From UMGS755 sp045595795 (GTDB lineage: Bacteria > Bacillota > Clostridia > UBA1381 > UBA9506): DNA of 64,000 bases. Position 1 is the stretch's first letter. Every line of letters starts with the position of its first letter. Under the pieces are notes generated by a model. The model was not told the origin of the DNA. It saw nothing but the letters and a program-made list of their open reading frames with translations, and ran no database searches. Below, one piece after another: positions 17,386 through 25,028 of this stretch. The stretch spans positions 8,002-72,001 of the forward strand of contig JAZOBC010000024.1 of the NCBI GenBank assembly GCA_045595795.1, read 5' to 3'. The position numbers were made by a program, and so were the translations under genes.

Positions 17386-18483
17386 TTATACGTTAAAGCG
17401 GAATAAAACAACATCGCCGTCTTCCATGACATACTCTTTTCCTTCTGAGCGAACCAGGCCTTTTTCCTTCGCCGCTGTCATGCTGCCACATTCCATCAAA
17501 TCGCGATATGCCACAACCTCAGCGCGAATAAAACCCTTTTCAAAATCAGTATGAATTTTTCCTGCCGCGCCGGGAGCCTTAGTGCCTTTGGTAATGGTCC
17601 AGGCGCGAACCTCGGGCTCGCCGGCGGTTAGATAACTGATGAGGCCCAGCAATTTATAGCTTTTCTTCACCAAGCGATCAAGACCCGATTCTTTAATGCC
17701 TAACTCCTGCAAAAATTCTAATTTTTCTTCCGGCTCTAAAGCTGAAACATCTTCTTCGATTTTGGCCGAAATCGGCATCACCTCAGAGCCCTCTTGCTCT
17801 GCCATAGCCGTCAGCTCTTTCACCATGTCATTATTTTCAATGCCGCCGATAAAATCTTCTTCCGAAACATTGGCTGCATAGAGTACCGGCTTCAGGGTTA
17901 AAAGAGGCAGATCTCTTAAAAGTTCAGCTTCTTCTTCTGAAAATTCTCTGGCACGAGCCGGCTTACCTTCTTCCAAGAGCGCTTTTAATTCCTCAAGTAA
18001 AGAAAGCTCCTGCTGATATTTTTTCTCACCGGATTTCATCATCTTTTTCGTTCTGTCAATGCGCTTGTCCAGCATTTCCATATCAGCAAAAATCAACTCC
18101 AACTGAATGGTTTCAACATCACGCAGAGGCGATACAGAGCCCTCCACGTGCACAATGTTATCGTCATGAAAACACCGCACCACATGAACAATGGCATCCA
18201 CCTCACGAATGTGAGATAAAAACTTGTTGCCAAGTCCTTCGCCGCGGCTTGCGCCTTTCACGAGGCCTGCAATGTCAACAAACTCAATCACGGCATGTGT
18301 CACCTTTTGGGGATGATACATTTCAGAAAGAGCATCCAGCCGCTCATCCGGCACCGGCACAACACCTACATTGGGCTCAATGGTGCAGAAGGGATAGTTT
18401 GCCGATTCTGCCCCCGCCTGCGTAATGGCGTTAAATAAGGTAGACTTACCAACGTTAGGAAGTCCGACTATACCTAATTTCAT
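17386..18483 (-). CDS. ychF: Redox-regulated ribosome-associated ATPase YchF/OLA1
   Basis: This is a 365-residue Obg-related P-loop protein. The Walker A motif is GLPNVGKST at residues 6-14, followed by NYPFCTIEPNVG. The C-terminal TGS-like domain contains the WTITKGTKAPGAAGKIH segment. YchF binds and hydrolyses ATP rather than GTP and associates with ribosomes. Length and motifs are normal. AAGGAG precedes the ATG. It lies 51 bases downstream of the large unknown enzyme gene and may be co-transcribed with it. Confidence 0.97.
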   Translation of the reverse strand: MKLGIVGLPNVGKSTLFNAITQAGAESANYPFCTIEPNVGVVPVPDERLDALSEMYHPQKVTHAVIEFVDIAGLVKGASRGEGLGNKFLSHIREVDAIVHVVRCFHDDNIVHVEGSVSPLRDVETIQLELIFADMEMLDKRIDRTKKMMKSGEKKYQQELSLLEELKALLEEGKPARAREFSEEEAELLRDLPLLTLKPVLYAANVSEEDFIGGIENNDMVKELTAMAEQEGSEVMPISAKIEEDVSALEPEEKLEFLQELGIKESGLDRLVKKSYKLLGLISYLTAGEPEVRAWTITKGTKAPGAAGKIHTDFEKGFIRAEVVAYRDLMECGSMTAAKEKGLVRSEGKEYVMEDGDVVLFRFNV

Positions 18484-18534
18484 TATATATCACATCTCCT
18501 TGATTGATCAGTATTTTCTTTAGTTCTTCTGCCC

Positions 18535-21033
18535 TTAGCTTGAGTGCTTAAGCAGATAATCACAATTCACGACCTTTTCCATAAAGGATGTGCGTGTTAC
18601 ATAATAGTGGTTTGCTGCTTCATAGCCCACAGCACTGTTGCGAAGCATAATTTCATACGCCATAAGTGCAAGCTCTTTTTCAGATTTCACCAGCTCATCC
18701 ATAGCCGCCTGATCCGGCACCCCATCACGAAGCATGTAATACCGAATCTGATTGAGAGAGCCTTTAAACAGCGTATAGCCATAAAATGCCATATCCTTAA
18801 ATTCACAAACCGGCATATTCTCCAAAACTGCAAGACCCTTTTCCCACTCGTCACAAAGCTTTGCATATTGACTTTCCAGAATTTCCGGCGTATATACGCC
18901 GCCGCACCAGTCTGTTACATCATCATAGGGATAACACGTCATGGTGGGCTTAAGACCTGTCGGCACCGGATAAATGAGATTGGCAACACCGGAATTGGAG
19001 GGGCCATCGTAAATATGCATCATATCAAAGGGATATTCCGCAAACCCCTTACAGAAATGGCTAACGGCTGTTTTCACAACATCTGCATATTCCCCATAGG
19101 AATTTTCCAACACGCTGTTATAAGGGTCCTCAAAATTCTCTAAGTCTTCAAAGAAATAAGCCGAAGCAATCTTTATATTATCTGAAATATAGCCGCCAAG
19201 CGTCCAGGAAAGCATGACATGTTCAATGCCCTCTGCAATGAGGTTCTGCATGTGTTGTGTCACATTTTCATAAACCGGCAAAAAGGGTGCTGTTGAGCAT
19301 TCCCAAGAGTTATTGATTTGAACCTTTGCCCCAACCTCAAGACCATGCTTTCTTGCAGTCTGCCACAAGTCTTTTGAGGCTTCACCCGGACCAACGATGG
19401 AAAGAGAATAATCGCTCACTGTGTTCGAAACACCGCCACGCTCAAAGGTGATGCCTGTCTCACTCACCTGCAAAAGAATGACATTCTTAGGCAATCTGCT
19501 GATTAAATCCTCAAGTTGCTCTCCATAATGTGGCTGCCAGCACCATGCATAGACTAAGAATTTAATCTTGGGATTCATCTCGGTCACTGCATCTGCCATT
19601 GTTTTTAAAATGCCTGCCGTCACTTCAGAGCCCTTCTTTTGACCGCAGATAGGACAAAGTGCTTTGGGCAGTTCCTCCGAATCGGTCGGCTGTGCCTGCT
19701 GGACGCCTTGGGAATAGCAAAGAACATTATTTTCACTTTGAGTAATATTAAGGAATCCACCCAAAAGAGGCGCATGCTTACAAATGGTTTGAATGGTATC
19801 TTTTAAATACTGGTGGGTTTCAGAATGAGAGCTGCAAAGACAAGCTTTTGTTGGAGAAAAACTTGCACCCTTTAAATCTGGACGAGCATCAAAAAAATCA
19901 AGGTCTATGGCTCTCGGTTCATTAATGTACATATAAACTTTAATACCATACCGTGCACAACGGCGCGTCATCTCGTCCAGATTTTCAAGACGTTTCTCCC
20001 AGCCAACACTTTTGTCCGGCGCAAAAGGATAAGGAGCAATTTTATAAAACACGCCCTGAATCCAAACACCGTTAATGCCTAAACGGGCATAGCCTTTAAG
20101 CAACTCATCGGGAAATGAAATGCTGCTGTCTTTATCCAGCACATCACCGTATAACCCGCAAAACGAATAGATATATCTGGTTTTAATCTTTGTTTTTCTT
20201 TTATAACTCTTTTTTTCAAAGGATAAAGCACCGGCACCGTTAGCCAAATCAAGAAGGTAGTAAAGACCGCGCATGATGCCAATCGGCGAACCGGCATTCA
20301 CTAAAATCCGATTCTCCTGCACAGAAATTTCATGGTATTCTTCATCCTCTGTCTGGATATTCATACAAATTTCAATCACGCGGTCGCTATCTTCCTGAAA
20401 AGAGACGCCATAAACTGCCTGTGCTTCCTGTTTAAAGTCCTCAACAAACTCTGAAACACCCTGGCAGCAAACCCGAATTGCCCAGCTTTCATCAATGGTT
20501 ACGGCATGAGTTTTCTTGGTCGTGATGGGTGCATAGCGTTCCGCAAAGAAAGAAAACGGCGGTTCAGCCTTTGATGCATCTATGGGCAAAATAGACTCTT
20601 CCATTGAAGCCTTAATTTTAGCGGTTTGTGCTTTTTCTGCCTCGGTTAACGGGCGGCAAACCACTTCCTCACAGTCTGTTCTGCCACCATCCCAGCCCAC
20701 AAGCTTAACGTCTAAAAAATCATCTTCTTTAAGAATGAAATCAAGGCGTTCCTCGCTCCAATCAAGAAGCTGACAAAGCTGACGATAGGGCAAAAGATTC
20801 CATACATGACGCAGAATGGAAATATAGCCCCGCGTCATCCACTCATCGAGCCATTTTTGCTCTCCAAGTCCCATGTCAAGCGCAAGCTTTTTTATCGTCG
20901 CTTCATCTGTTTTGAGCACTTCTGCCAAACGCTTTGCTGAAACATGCTCCCACAGTCTGAATATCACGGCTTGAAACCGCGTAGGAAAATGCGGAACGGC
21001 AAGAGTTTTGCCGGGTTCTATTTTAGGTAACAT
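18535..21033 (-). CDS. Large cytoplasmic glycoside-hydrolase-like protein (GH20/GH67-type architecture), substrate unknown
   Basis: This is an 832-residue protein without a signal peptide or membrane segment. About 130 N-terminal residues form a helical, HTH-like region of unknown role. Residues about 190-275 look like the alpha/beta domain that precedes the barrel in GH20 and GH67 enzymes (a SPIGIMRGLYYLLDLA segment). A TIM-barrel-like part follows (GLYGDVLDKD, then RCARYGIKVYMYINEPRAID), then a helical C-terminus. A CLCSSHSE segment and a CPICGQKKG segment near the middle could bind metal. I cannot assign catalytic acids. It has its own consensus-like promoter and GGAGG before the ATG. It could be an intracellular glycosidase for an imported oligosaccharide. 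Confidence 0.55.
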   Translation of the reverse strand: MLPKIEPGKTLAVPHFPTRFQAVIFRLWEHVSAKRLAEVLKTDEATIKKLALDMGLGEQKWLDEWMTRGYISILRHVWNLLPYRQLCQLLDWSEERLDFILKEDDFLDVKLVGWDGGRTDCEEVVCRPLTEAEKAQTAKIKASMEESILPIDASKAEPPFSFFAERYAPITTKKTHAVTIDESWAIRVCCQGVSEFVEDFKQEAQAVYGVSFQEDSDRVIEICMNIQTEDEEYHEISVQENRILVNAGSPIGIMRGLYYLLDLANGAGALSFEKKSYKRKTKIKTRYIYSFCGLYGDVLDKDSSISFPDELLKGYARLGINGVWIQGVFYKIAPYPFAPDKSVGWEKRLENLDEMTRRCARYGIKVYMYINEPRAIDLDFFDARPDLKGASFSPTKACLCSSHSETHQYLKDTIQTICKHAPLLGGFLNITQSENNVLCYSQGVQQAQPTDSEELPKALCPICGQKKGSEVTAGILKTMADAVTEMNPKIKFLVYAWCWQPHYGEQLEDLISRLPKNVILLQVSETGITFERGGVSNTVSDYSLSIVGPGEASKDLWQTARKHGLEVGAKVQINNSWECSTAPFLPVYENVTQHMQNLIAEGIEHVMLSWTLGGYISDNIKIASAYFFEDLENFEDPYNSVLENSYGEYADVVKTAVSHFCKGFAEYPFDMMHIYDGPSNSGVANLIYPVPTGLKPTMTCYPYDDVTDWCGGVYTPEILESQYAKLCDEWEKGLAVLENMPVCEFKDMAFYGYTLFKGSLNQIRYYMLRDGVPDQAAMDELVKSEKELALMAYEIMLRNSAVGYEAANHYYVTRTSFMEKVVNCDYLLKHSS

Positions 21034-21077
21034 TGTTTTCCTCCAAATAAAATTGCTTAATAATATTTTTCATGCTG

Positions 21078-21106
21078 ATTATACCACAAGTCCCTCATAA
21101 TTGCAA
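21078..21106 (-). promoter_or_regulatory. Sigma-A promoter of the 832-residue gene
   Basis: TTGCAA (21106-21101), 17 bases, TATAAT (21083-21078) on the minus strand, about 45 bases before the start codon and downstream of the rplT terminator. Confidence 0.72.
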
Positions 21107-21138
21107 TAAAAATAAGCAACCTCGCAACACGAAACTAA

Positions 21139-21178
21139 TAAAAGAGGATTTTTATCTTCTTGATAAAAACCCTCTTTA
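21139..21178 (-). terminator. Terminator of the infC-rpmI-rplT operon
   Basis: On the minus strand a stem of about 16 pairs (AAGAGGGTTTTTATC arm) ends in a TTTTATT stretch, about 20 bases after the rplT stop. Confidence 0.85.
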
Positions 21179-21199
21179 TCTTCTATTGAATTATGTTGT

Positions 21200-21553
21200 T
21201 TACAGGCTTGCCTTTGCTTTTTCAACTAAGCTTGCAAAAGCTTCCTTATCGCTGACAGCAATTTCTGCCAGCATTTTTCTGTTCATTTCGATTCCGGCTT
21301 TCTTCAAACCGTTCATGAATGTAGAATAGTTCATGCCATTCATCTTTGCCTGAGCACTGATTCTGGCAATCCACAGACGACGGAAATCGCGTTTCTTCTG
21401 CTTTCTGCCTACATATGCGTAAGACAGAGATTTCATAACGGCCTGTTTCGCTGTTCTGAACAGCTTACTCTTGCCGCCTCTGTAGCCCTTCGCCAGCTTC
21501 AGGACTCTTTTATGTCTTTTGCGTGTATTTAAAGCGCCTTTAACTCTTGCCAT
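21200..21553 (-). CDS. rplT: 50S ribosomal protein L20
   Basis: This is a 117-residue basic protein with the full L20 family pattern (starts MARVKGALNTRKRHKR, with GYRGGKSKLFRTAKQ following). L20 binds 23S rRNA early in assembly and in Firmicutes also represses its own operon through the leader RNA upstream of infC. It is the last gene of the operon, 38 bases after rpmI, with AGGAGG before the ATG. Confidence 0.98.
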   Translation of the reverse strand: MARVKGALNTRKRHKRVLKLAKGYRGGKSKLFRTAKQAVMKSLSYAYVGRKQKKRDFRRLWIARISAQAKMNGMNYSTFMNGLKKAGIEMNRKMLAEIAVSDKEAFASLVEKAKASL

Positions 21554-21591
21554 TTTTTATACCTCCTGAATTTTCTCTCAATCGTAATTGC

Positions 21592-21789
21592 TTATTTGTA
21601 AGGAATCAACTTTTTGATTACCTTAGCGTTTGCATCACAAGCATAGGCGCCTTTTCTGAGCAGACGCTTTCTTTTTGTAGACTTCTTGGTTAAAATGTGA
21701 CTCTTGAATGCATGCTTCATTTTGATTTTACCGTTCTTGGTCACCTTGAAACGTTTTGCTGAAGCCCGGTGTGTTTTAATCTTAGGCAT
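21592..21789 (-). CDS. rpmI: 50S ribosomal protein L35
   Basis: This is a 65-residue, highly basic L35 protein (MPKIKTHRASAKRFK start, LTKKSTKRKRLLRKG in the second half). It lies between infC and rplT in the conserved Firmicutes order. GGAAGGAG precedes the ATG. Confidence 0.98.
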   Translation of the reverse strand: MPKIKTHRASAKRFKVTKNGKIKMKHAFKSHILTKKSTKRKRLLRKGAYACDANAKVIKKLIPYK

Positions 21790-21835
21790 AATTTGGTACT
21801 CCTTCCACTCTGTAAATAATAATAAATTAACTGAC

Positions 21836-22357
21836 TTAATCTTTTTTTGTTATGGGCGAAATCACGAGGCTCATGCTTCTGCCTTCCAGCTTCGGCGGCT
21901 TATCGCAAGTACCGAAGTCTTTCAGCGTATCCCGAAAGCGCTCTAAGTTCTTAGCGCCCAGTGCAGAGTGATGAATCTCTCTGCCGCGGAATCGAATTGA
22001 AACCTTGACCTTGTCTCCGTCCTGCAAAAACTTTTTAGCGTGATTGATTTTTGTATCAAAATCGTGGTCATCAATGGAAGGAGAAATACGAAGTTCCTTC
22101 ACATTCATGGTTTTTTGATTTTTCTTTGCCTCTTTATCCCGTTTTGCCAGTTCAAACTTATATTTACCGTAGTCCATAATTTTACAAACCGGCGGTTCAG
22201 CTTTTGGAGCAATCAAAACCAAATCCAGATTTTTCTGATACGCAAGATCCAGTGCCGCATTGCTGTCCATAAGGCCTAACTGTTCACCGTCGGGACCTAC
22301 CAGACGAACCTGACTGACTCTGATCTCTTCATTAATCTTCATTTCCTGCTTACTAAT
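21836..22357 (-). CDS. infC: Translation initiation factor IF-3, AUU start
   Basis: This is a 173-residue IF-3 when begun at the ATT codon at 22357 (ATT AGT AAG CAG GAA). GGAGGTG stands eight bases upstream, and the protein then starts ISKQEMKINEEIR as IF-3 proteins do. A longer in-frame reading up to 22444 would run through the leader and the attenuator hairpin and has no ribosome site. AUU is the known rare start of infC and lets IF-3 limit its own synthesis by proofreading initiation codons. Both IF-3 domains are present, linked by a lysine-rich segment. The neighbours are rpmI and rplT. Confidence 0.95.
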   Translation of the reverse strand: MSKQEMKINEEIRVSQVRLVGPDGEQLGLMDSNAALDLAYQKNLDLVLIAPKAEPPVCKIMDYGKYKFELAKRDKEAKKNQKTMNVKELRISPSIDDHDFDTKINHAKKFLQDGDKVKVSIRFRGREIHHSALGAKNLERFRDTLKDFGTCDKPPKLEGRSMSLVISPITKKD

Positions 22358-22404
22358 GTTCGAAGCACCTCCATAAAAGTTTTTCAGGTTTTTCTTCCAT
22401 AAAA

Positions 22405-22516
22405 CAAAAAAAATACGGACAGGCAAACCTATCCGCAAATACACTTATAAAAAAGTATATTGACCATTTAGGCTTTGCCTGATGGTGGAAAACAAATGTT
22501 TCCGCTTACTAATACC
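22405..22516 (-). ncRNA. infC operon leader with transcription attenuator (L20-leader type)
   Basis: Transcription from the 22550-22522 promoter gives a leader of about 158 bases before infC. Its distal part forms a terminator: an eight-pair stem (CGGATAGG with CCTGTCCG, loop TTTG, at 22435-22416) followed by nine or more U (22413-22405). Upstream segments can form alternative hairpins (around 22500-22455). This is the arrangement of the L20-binding leader of Firmicutes, in which L20 favours the terminator. The class is assigned from position, size and the attenuator; I did not match a covariance model. Confidence 0.72.
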
Positions 22517-22521
22517 TTTAT

Positions 22522-22550
22522 ATTGTAGCACACCGTTCTTTGTTTGTCAA
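22522..22550 (-). promoter_or_regulatory. Sigma-A promoter of infC-rpmI-rplT
   Basis: TTGACA (22550-22545), 17 bases, TACAAT (22527-22522) on the minus strand. Confidence 0.82.
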
Positions 22551-22632
22551 GATATATTTTAAAAAATTCCACTTTTTATTTCATGCCGCACTCACACACT
22601 TTAGTAATTGCTTCATATGATGCTTATTATTC

Positions 22633-22661
22633 ATAAAAATACAAGATTGTTGTATTTTTAT
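22633..22661. repeat. 12-base inverted repeat between divergent promoters
   Basis: ATAAAAATACAA, five bases GATTG, then TTGTATTTTTAT, a perfect inverted repeat. It lies about 20 bases upstream of the -35 of the XRE gene and about 80 bases upstream of the infC promoter. It could be an operator for the XRE protein; the AT-rich composition means chance cannot be excluded. Confidence 0.5.
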
Positions 22662-22679
22662 TATTTTTTTCTTTTTCTC

Positions 22680-22708
22680 TTGACTTTTCTTGGTTTTTCT
22701 TGTATAAT
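22680..22708 (+). promoter_or_regulatory. Sigma-A promoter of the XRE regulator
   Basis: TTGACT (22680-22685), 17 bases, TATAAT (22703-22708), ending 42 bases before the chosen GTG start. Confidence 0.78.
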
Positions 22709-22750
22709 TAAATCAAATTGAGACGAAAAATCACGATTGGAGGGGTTCAT

Positions 22751-23131
22751 GTGCTGTCAGCGGTTGATACTTCACTTCCGACAAAAATCAAAACGCTTCG
22801 CATTGAACAGAAAAAATCTCAGGAAGAAATGGCGCGCGAGTTGGGCGTTTCGCGGAGTTGCCTGGCAAATTATGAAACCGGCAACCGACAACCGGATTAT
22901 GGGATGCTCATTCGCCTGGCTGATTTATTTCACGTTATGGTGGATTATTTAATTGATCGCGAGCCTTTTCGCAATTTTGATTTGTCGGAAGAGGAAATTG
23001 CTGAGTGTACCCACTTAAAGCGCGTACTAAAAGATCGTAGTAACGTATTGGATTTATCCATCCTGAACGTAGAAGGAAAAATTGCCATTATTGAATATTA
23101 TGACTACATAAAAAGTTCCAAAATGTTATAA
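22751..23131 (+). CDS. XRE/Cro-CI family transcriptional regulator
   Basis: This is a 126-residue protein. Residues about 8-65 form a Cro/CI-type helix-turn-helix (KIKTLRIEQKKSQEEMAREL, then SRSCLANYETGNRQPDYGML). The C-terminal 60 residues are acidic and helical and may form a dimer; I do not recognise them. The start is GTG 22751, with GGAGGGG five bases upstream; the longer reading from 22718 lacks a ribosome site. It is a single-gene unit with its own promoter and terminator, divergent from infC. The target is unknown; the inverted repeat upstream may be its own operator. Confidence 0.85.
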   Translation: MLSAVDTSLPTKIKTLRIEQKKSQEEMARELGVSRSCLANYETGNRQPDYGMLIRLADLFHVMVDYLIDREPFRNFDLSEEEIAECTHLKRVLKDRSNVLDLSILNVEGKIAIIEYYDYIKSSKML

Positions 23132-23137
23132 AGAAAA

Positions 23138-23183
23138 ATCCCCTGCCCTCTCGGCTGACTGCCAAAAGGACAGGGGATATTTT
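23138..23183. terminator. Terminator after the XRE gene
   Basis: ATCCCCTG and CAGGGGAT arms with a loop of about 25 bases that holds further pairs, followed by ATTTTATT. Convergent genes flank it. Confidence 0.75.
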
Positions 23184-23191
23184 ATTCATAA

Positions 23192-23581
23192 TCATTGGCC
23201 TATATAGGCTTGTTCTTCTTTGGATACTGTTCCTTCTAGGAACGGGAGAGCCTCTGCAATCTCTTGCATCAATGCTGCAACTTGCTCGTCCTGTAACCGG
23301 ATGAGAAAAAACGTTAAACCTTGAAAAGAATCTTTCTTTTTACCGGTTGCATAGGCCTTATATTCCGTAAAGGGACAACCATATGCTTGAATCATTGCGG
23401 AAATCTGCTTGGATATTTCCTTGGCTGTCATCGTTTTTTTGCCACTCTTTTCACGGGGCGTAAAGGTCAGCTTATAAATAATCTCTTTTTCCTTTTTTCC
23501 CTTTTTGCGGGATAGTGCCGATACTGCTTTCAGTAACAATAATACACAGGATAACCACTTTGGCTTTTTGTTCCTTTTCAT
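23192..23581 (-). CDS. Small membrane-anchored protein of unknown function
   Basis: This is a 129-residue protein that starts at ATG 23581 (MKRNKKPKW), with GAAGG upstream; the longer frame to 23653 overlaps the small gene before it and is unlikely. It has a basic N-terminus, a short hydrophobic stretch (about residues 9-22), a Lys-rich segment, and a soluble domain of about 85 residues beginning IIYKLTFTPREKSG. I recognise no family. It follows the Cys-rich small gene by 13 bases and probably shares its transcript with tgt. Confidence 0.6.
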   Translation of the reverse strand: MKRNKKPKWLSCVLLLLKAVSALSRKKGKKEKEIIYKLTFTPREKSGKKTMTAKEISKQISAMIQAYGCPFTEYKAYATGKKKDSFQGLTFFLIRLQDEQVAALMQEIAEALPFLEGTVSKEEQAYIGQ

Positions 23582-23594
23582 AGCCCTTCTCCCA

Positions 23595-23774
23595 TCAATT
23601 TTGCTTTCGTACAACAGCATAATCATCGCCGTTACGCCAGTAGACGCAATCAAATTGGCTACCGGTTAAAAACCGATGCATTTCATCCTCGTCTAAATTG
23701 ACAGCACAAAAATAGCAGTCACAAAATTCATCATACTGATAATTGGCACAGGTTTCACAGCTTGTTTTGCCCAT
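23595..23774 (-). CDS. Small cysteine-rich protein (DUF6472-like), 59 residues
   Basis: The 59-residue reading frame starts MGKTSCETCANYQYDEFC and ends VVRKQN. Six cysteines (residues 6, 9, 18, 20, 23, 43) suggest a bound metal, and the LDEDEMHRFL segment is typical of the short Clostridia proteins I know as DUF6472; that match is from memory, not a search. AAAGAGG lies upstream of the ATG. It stands 18 bases downstream of tgt and 13 bases upstream of the next gene, so it is part of the tgt transcript. Function unknown. Confidence 0.75.
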   Translation of the reverse strand: MGKTSCETCANYQYDEFCDCYFCAVNLDEDEMHRFLTGSQFDCVYWRNGDDYAVVRKQN

Positions 23775-23792
23775 GAGTTTGCCTCTTTTCCT

Positions 23793-24929
23793 TTAAATGC
23801 GCTTAGAAAGACGTTCTACCGCCTCAGCGCGATAGGCTTCAAACCGGCCTTCTGCCAGGCTGGCACGAATGTCTTCCATTAAATGATTATAAAAATATAA
23901 ATTGTGCATAACACCTAAACGCATACCCAGCATTTCGCCTGCCTTCATCAAATGGCGAACATAGGCCCTGCTATGATTGCGGCAAGCCGGACAGTCACAA
24001 TGCGGGTCAATGGGAGACGAATCGGTTTCATATTTTTTGTTCATAATGTTAATCACGCCGTCATGCGTAAACAAATGCCCATGGCGTGCATTTCTTGCCG
24101 GTAACACACAGTCAAAAAAGTCAATACCCCGCGCCACGCCTTCAATAATGTTGGCAGGTGTGCCCACGCCCATTAAATAGCGTGGCTTATTTTCCGGCGC
24201 ATGCGGAAGTACCACATCTAAAATATGATACATTTCTTCATGTGTCTCACCAACCGCAAGACCGCCAATGGCATAGCCCGGCAAATCCAGCTTAGCAATT
24301 TGCTGCATGTGAGCAATACGAATATCATCATGAATGCCGCCCTGGTTGATCCCAAACAGCATTTGATTTGGGTTCACAGCCTGCTCACTTTTGTTTAACA
24401 CCTTCATTTTTTCCTGACAGCGAACAAGCCAACGATAGGTGCGCTCAACACTTTCCTGAGTGGTCTTGCGGTCTGCCTTGGCATGGATGCATTCATCAAA
24501 CGCCATCGCAATCGTTGAGCCGAGATTGGATTGAATGGTCATGCTCTCCTCCGGACCCATAAAAATCCGCCGTCCGTCAATGTGAGAAGCAAAGGTCACG
24601 CCCTCTTCCCGCACTTTGTTGATGGCTGTTAATGAAAAGACCTGAAAACCGCCGCTATCTGTCAAAATGGGCCTATCCCAGTTCATAAACCGATGCAAGC
24701 CGCCCATGGTGCGAACCACCTCATCCCCGGGACGAAGATGCAAATGATAGGTGTTAGATAGCGCAACCTGACAACCGACGGTTTTTAAATCCTCGGCTGA
24801 TAAGGCACCTTTAATGGCTGCCGCAGTGGCAACATTCATAAATACCGGTGTTTGAATTTCACCGTGCACCGTTGTAAAGGTTCCCAAGCGGGCTCTGTTT
24901 TCTGTCTTTAATAGCTTAAACACAAGCAT
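23793..24929 (-). CDS. tgt: tRNA-guanine transglycosylase
   Basis: This is a 378-residue Tgt that exchanges guanine 34 of GUN-anticodon tRNAs for the queuosine precursor preQ1. The active-site DSGGFQVFSL motif lies near residue 92. A second aspartate lies in the GIDFFDCVLPARNARHG region, and the zinc ligands CxCxxC plus a downstream His are in the CDCPACRNHSRAYVRHL segment near residue 305. GGAG precedes the ATG. Length is normal. It follows the EF-G-like gene after a terminator, and the two small genes downstream appear to be co-transcribed with it. Confidence 0.96.
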   Translation of the reverse strand: MLVFKLLKTENRARLGTFTTVHGEIQTPVFMNVATAAAIKGALSAEDLKTVGCQVALSNTYHLHLRPGDEVVRTMGGLHRFMNWDRPILTDSGGFQVFSLTAINKVREEGVTFASHIDGRRIFMGPEESMTIQSNLGSTIAMAFDECIHAKADRKTTQESVERTYRWLVRCQEKMKVLNKSEQAVNPNQMLFGINQGGIHDDIRIAHMQQIAKLDLPGYAIGGLAVGETHEEMYHILDVVLPHAPENKPRYLMGVGTPANIIEGVARGIDFFDCVLPARNARHGHLFTHDGVINIMNKKYETDSSPIDPHCDCPACRNHSRAYVRHLMKAGEMLGMRLGVMHNLYFYNHLMEDIRASLAEGRFEAYRAEAVERLSKRI

Positions 24930-24978
24930 GCTCCATTTCTGTTTAAATTCACGTGGGGCACAACACCCCTATATGCAA

Positions 24979-25012
24979 AAAACCATTCCGCAGAGCCTCT
25001 GCGGAATGGTTT
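24979..25012 (-). terminator. Terminator of the EF-G-like gene
   Basis: An almost perfect palindrome (AACCATTCCGCAGAG arm) is followed on the minus strand by TTTTTT, 17 bases after the stop codon. Confidence 0.88.
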
Positions 25013-25028
25013 CTCTGCCTTGTATGTA

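Noticed and set aside
22358..22444. A 29-residue N-terminal extension of IF-3
   Set aside because: It would be read through the leader next to the attenuator U-run without a ribosome site, and the extension is unlike any IF-3.
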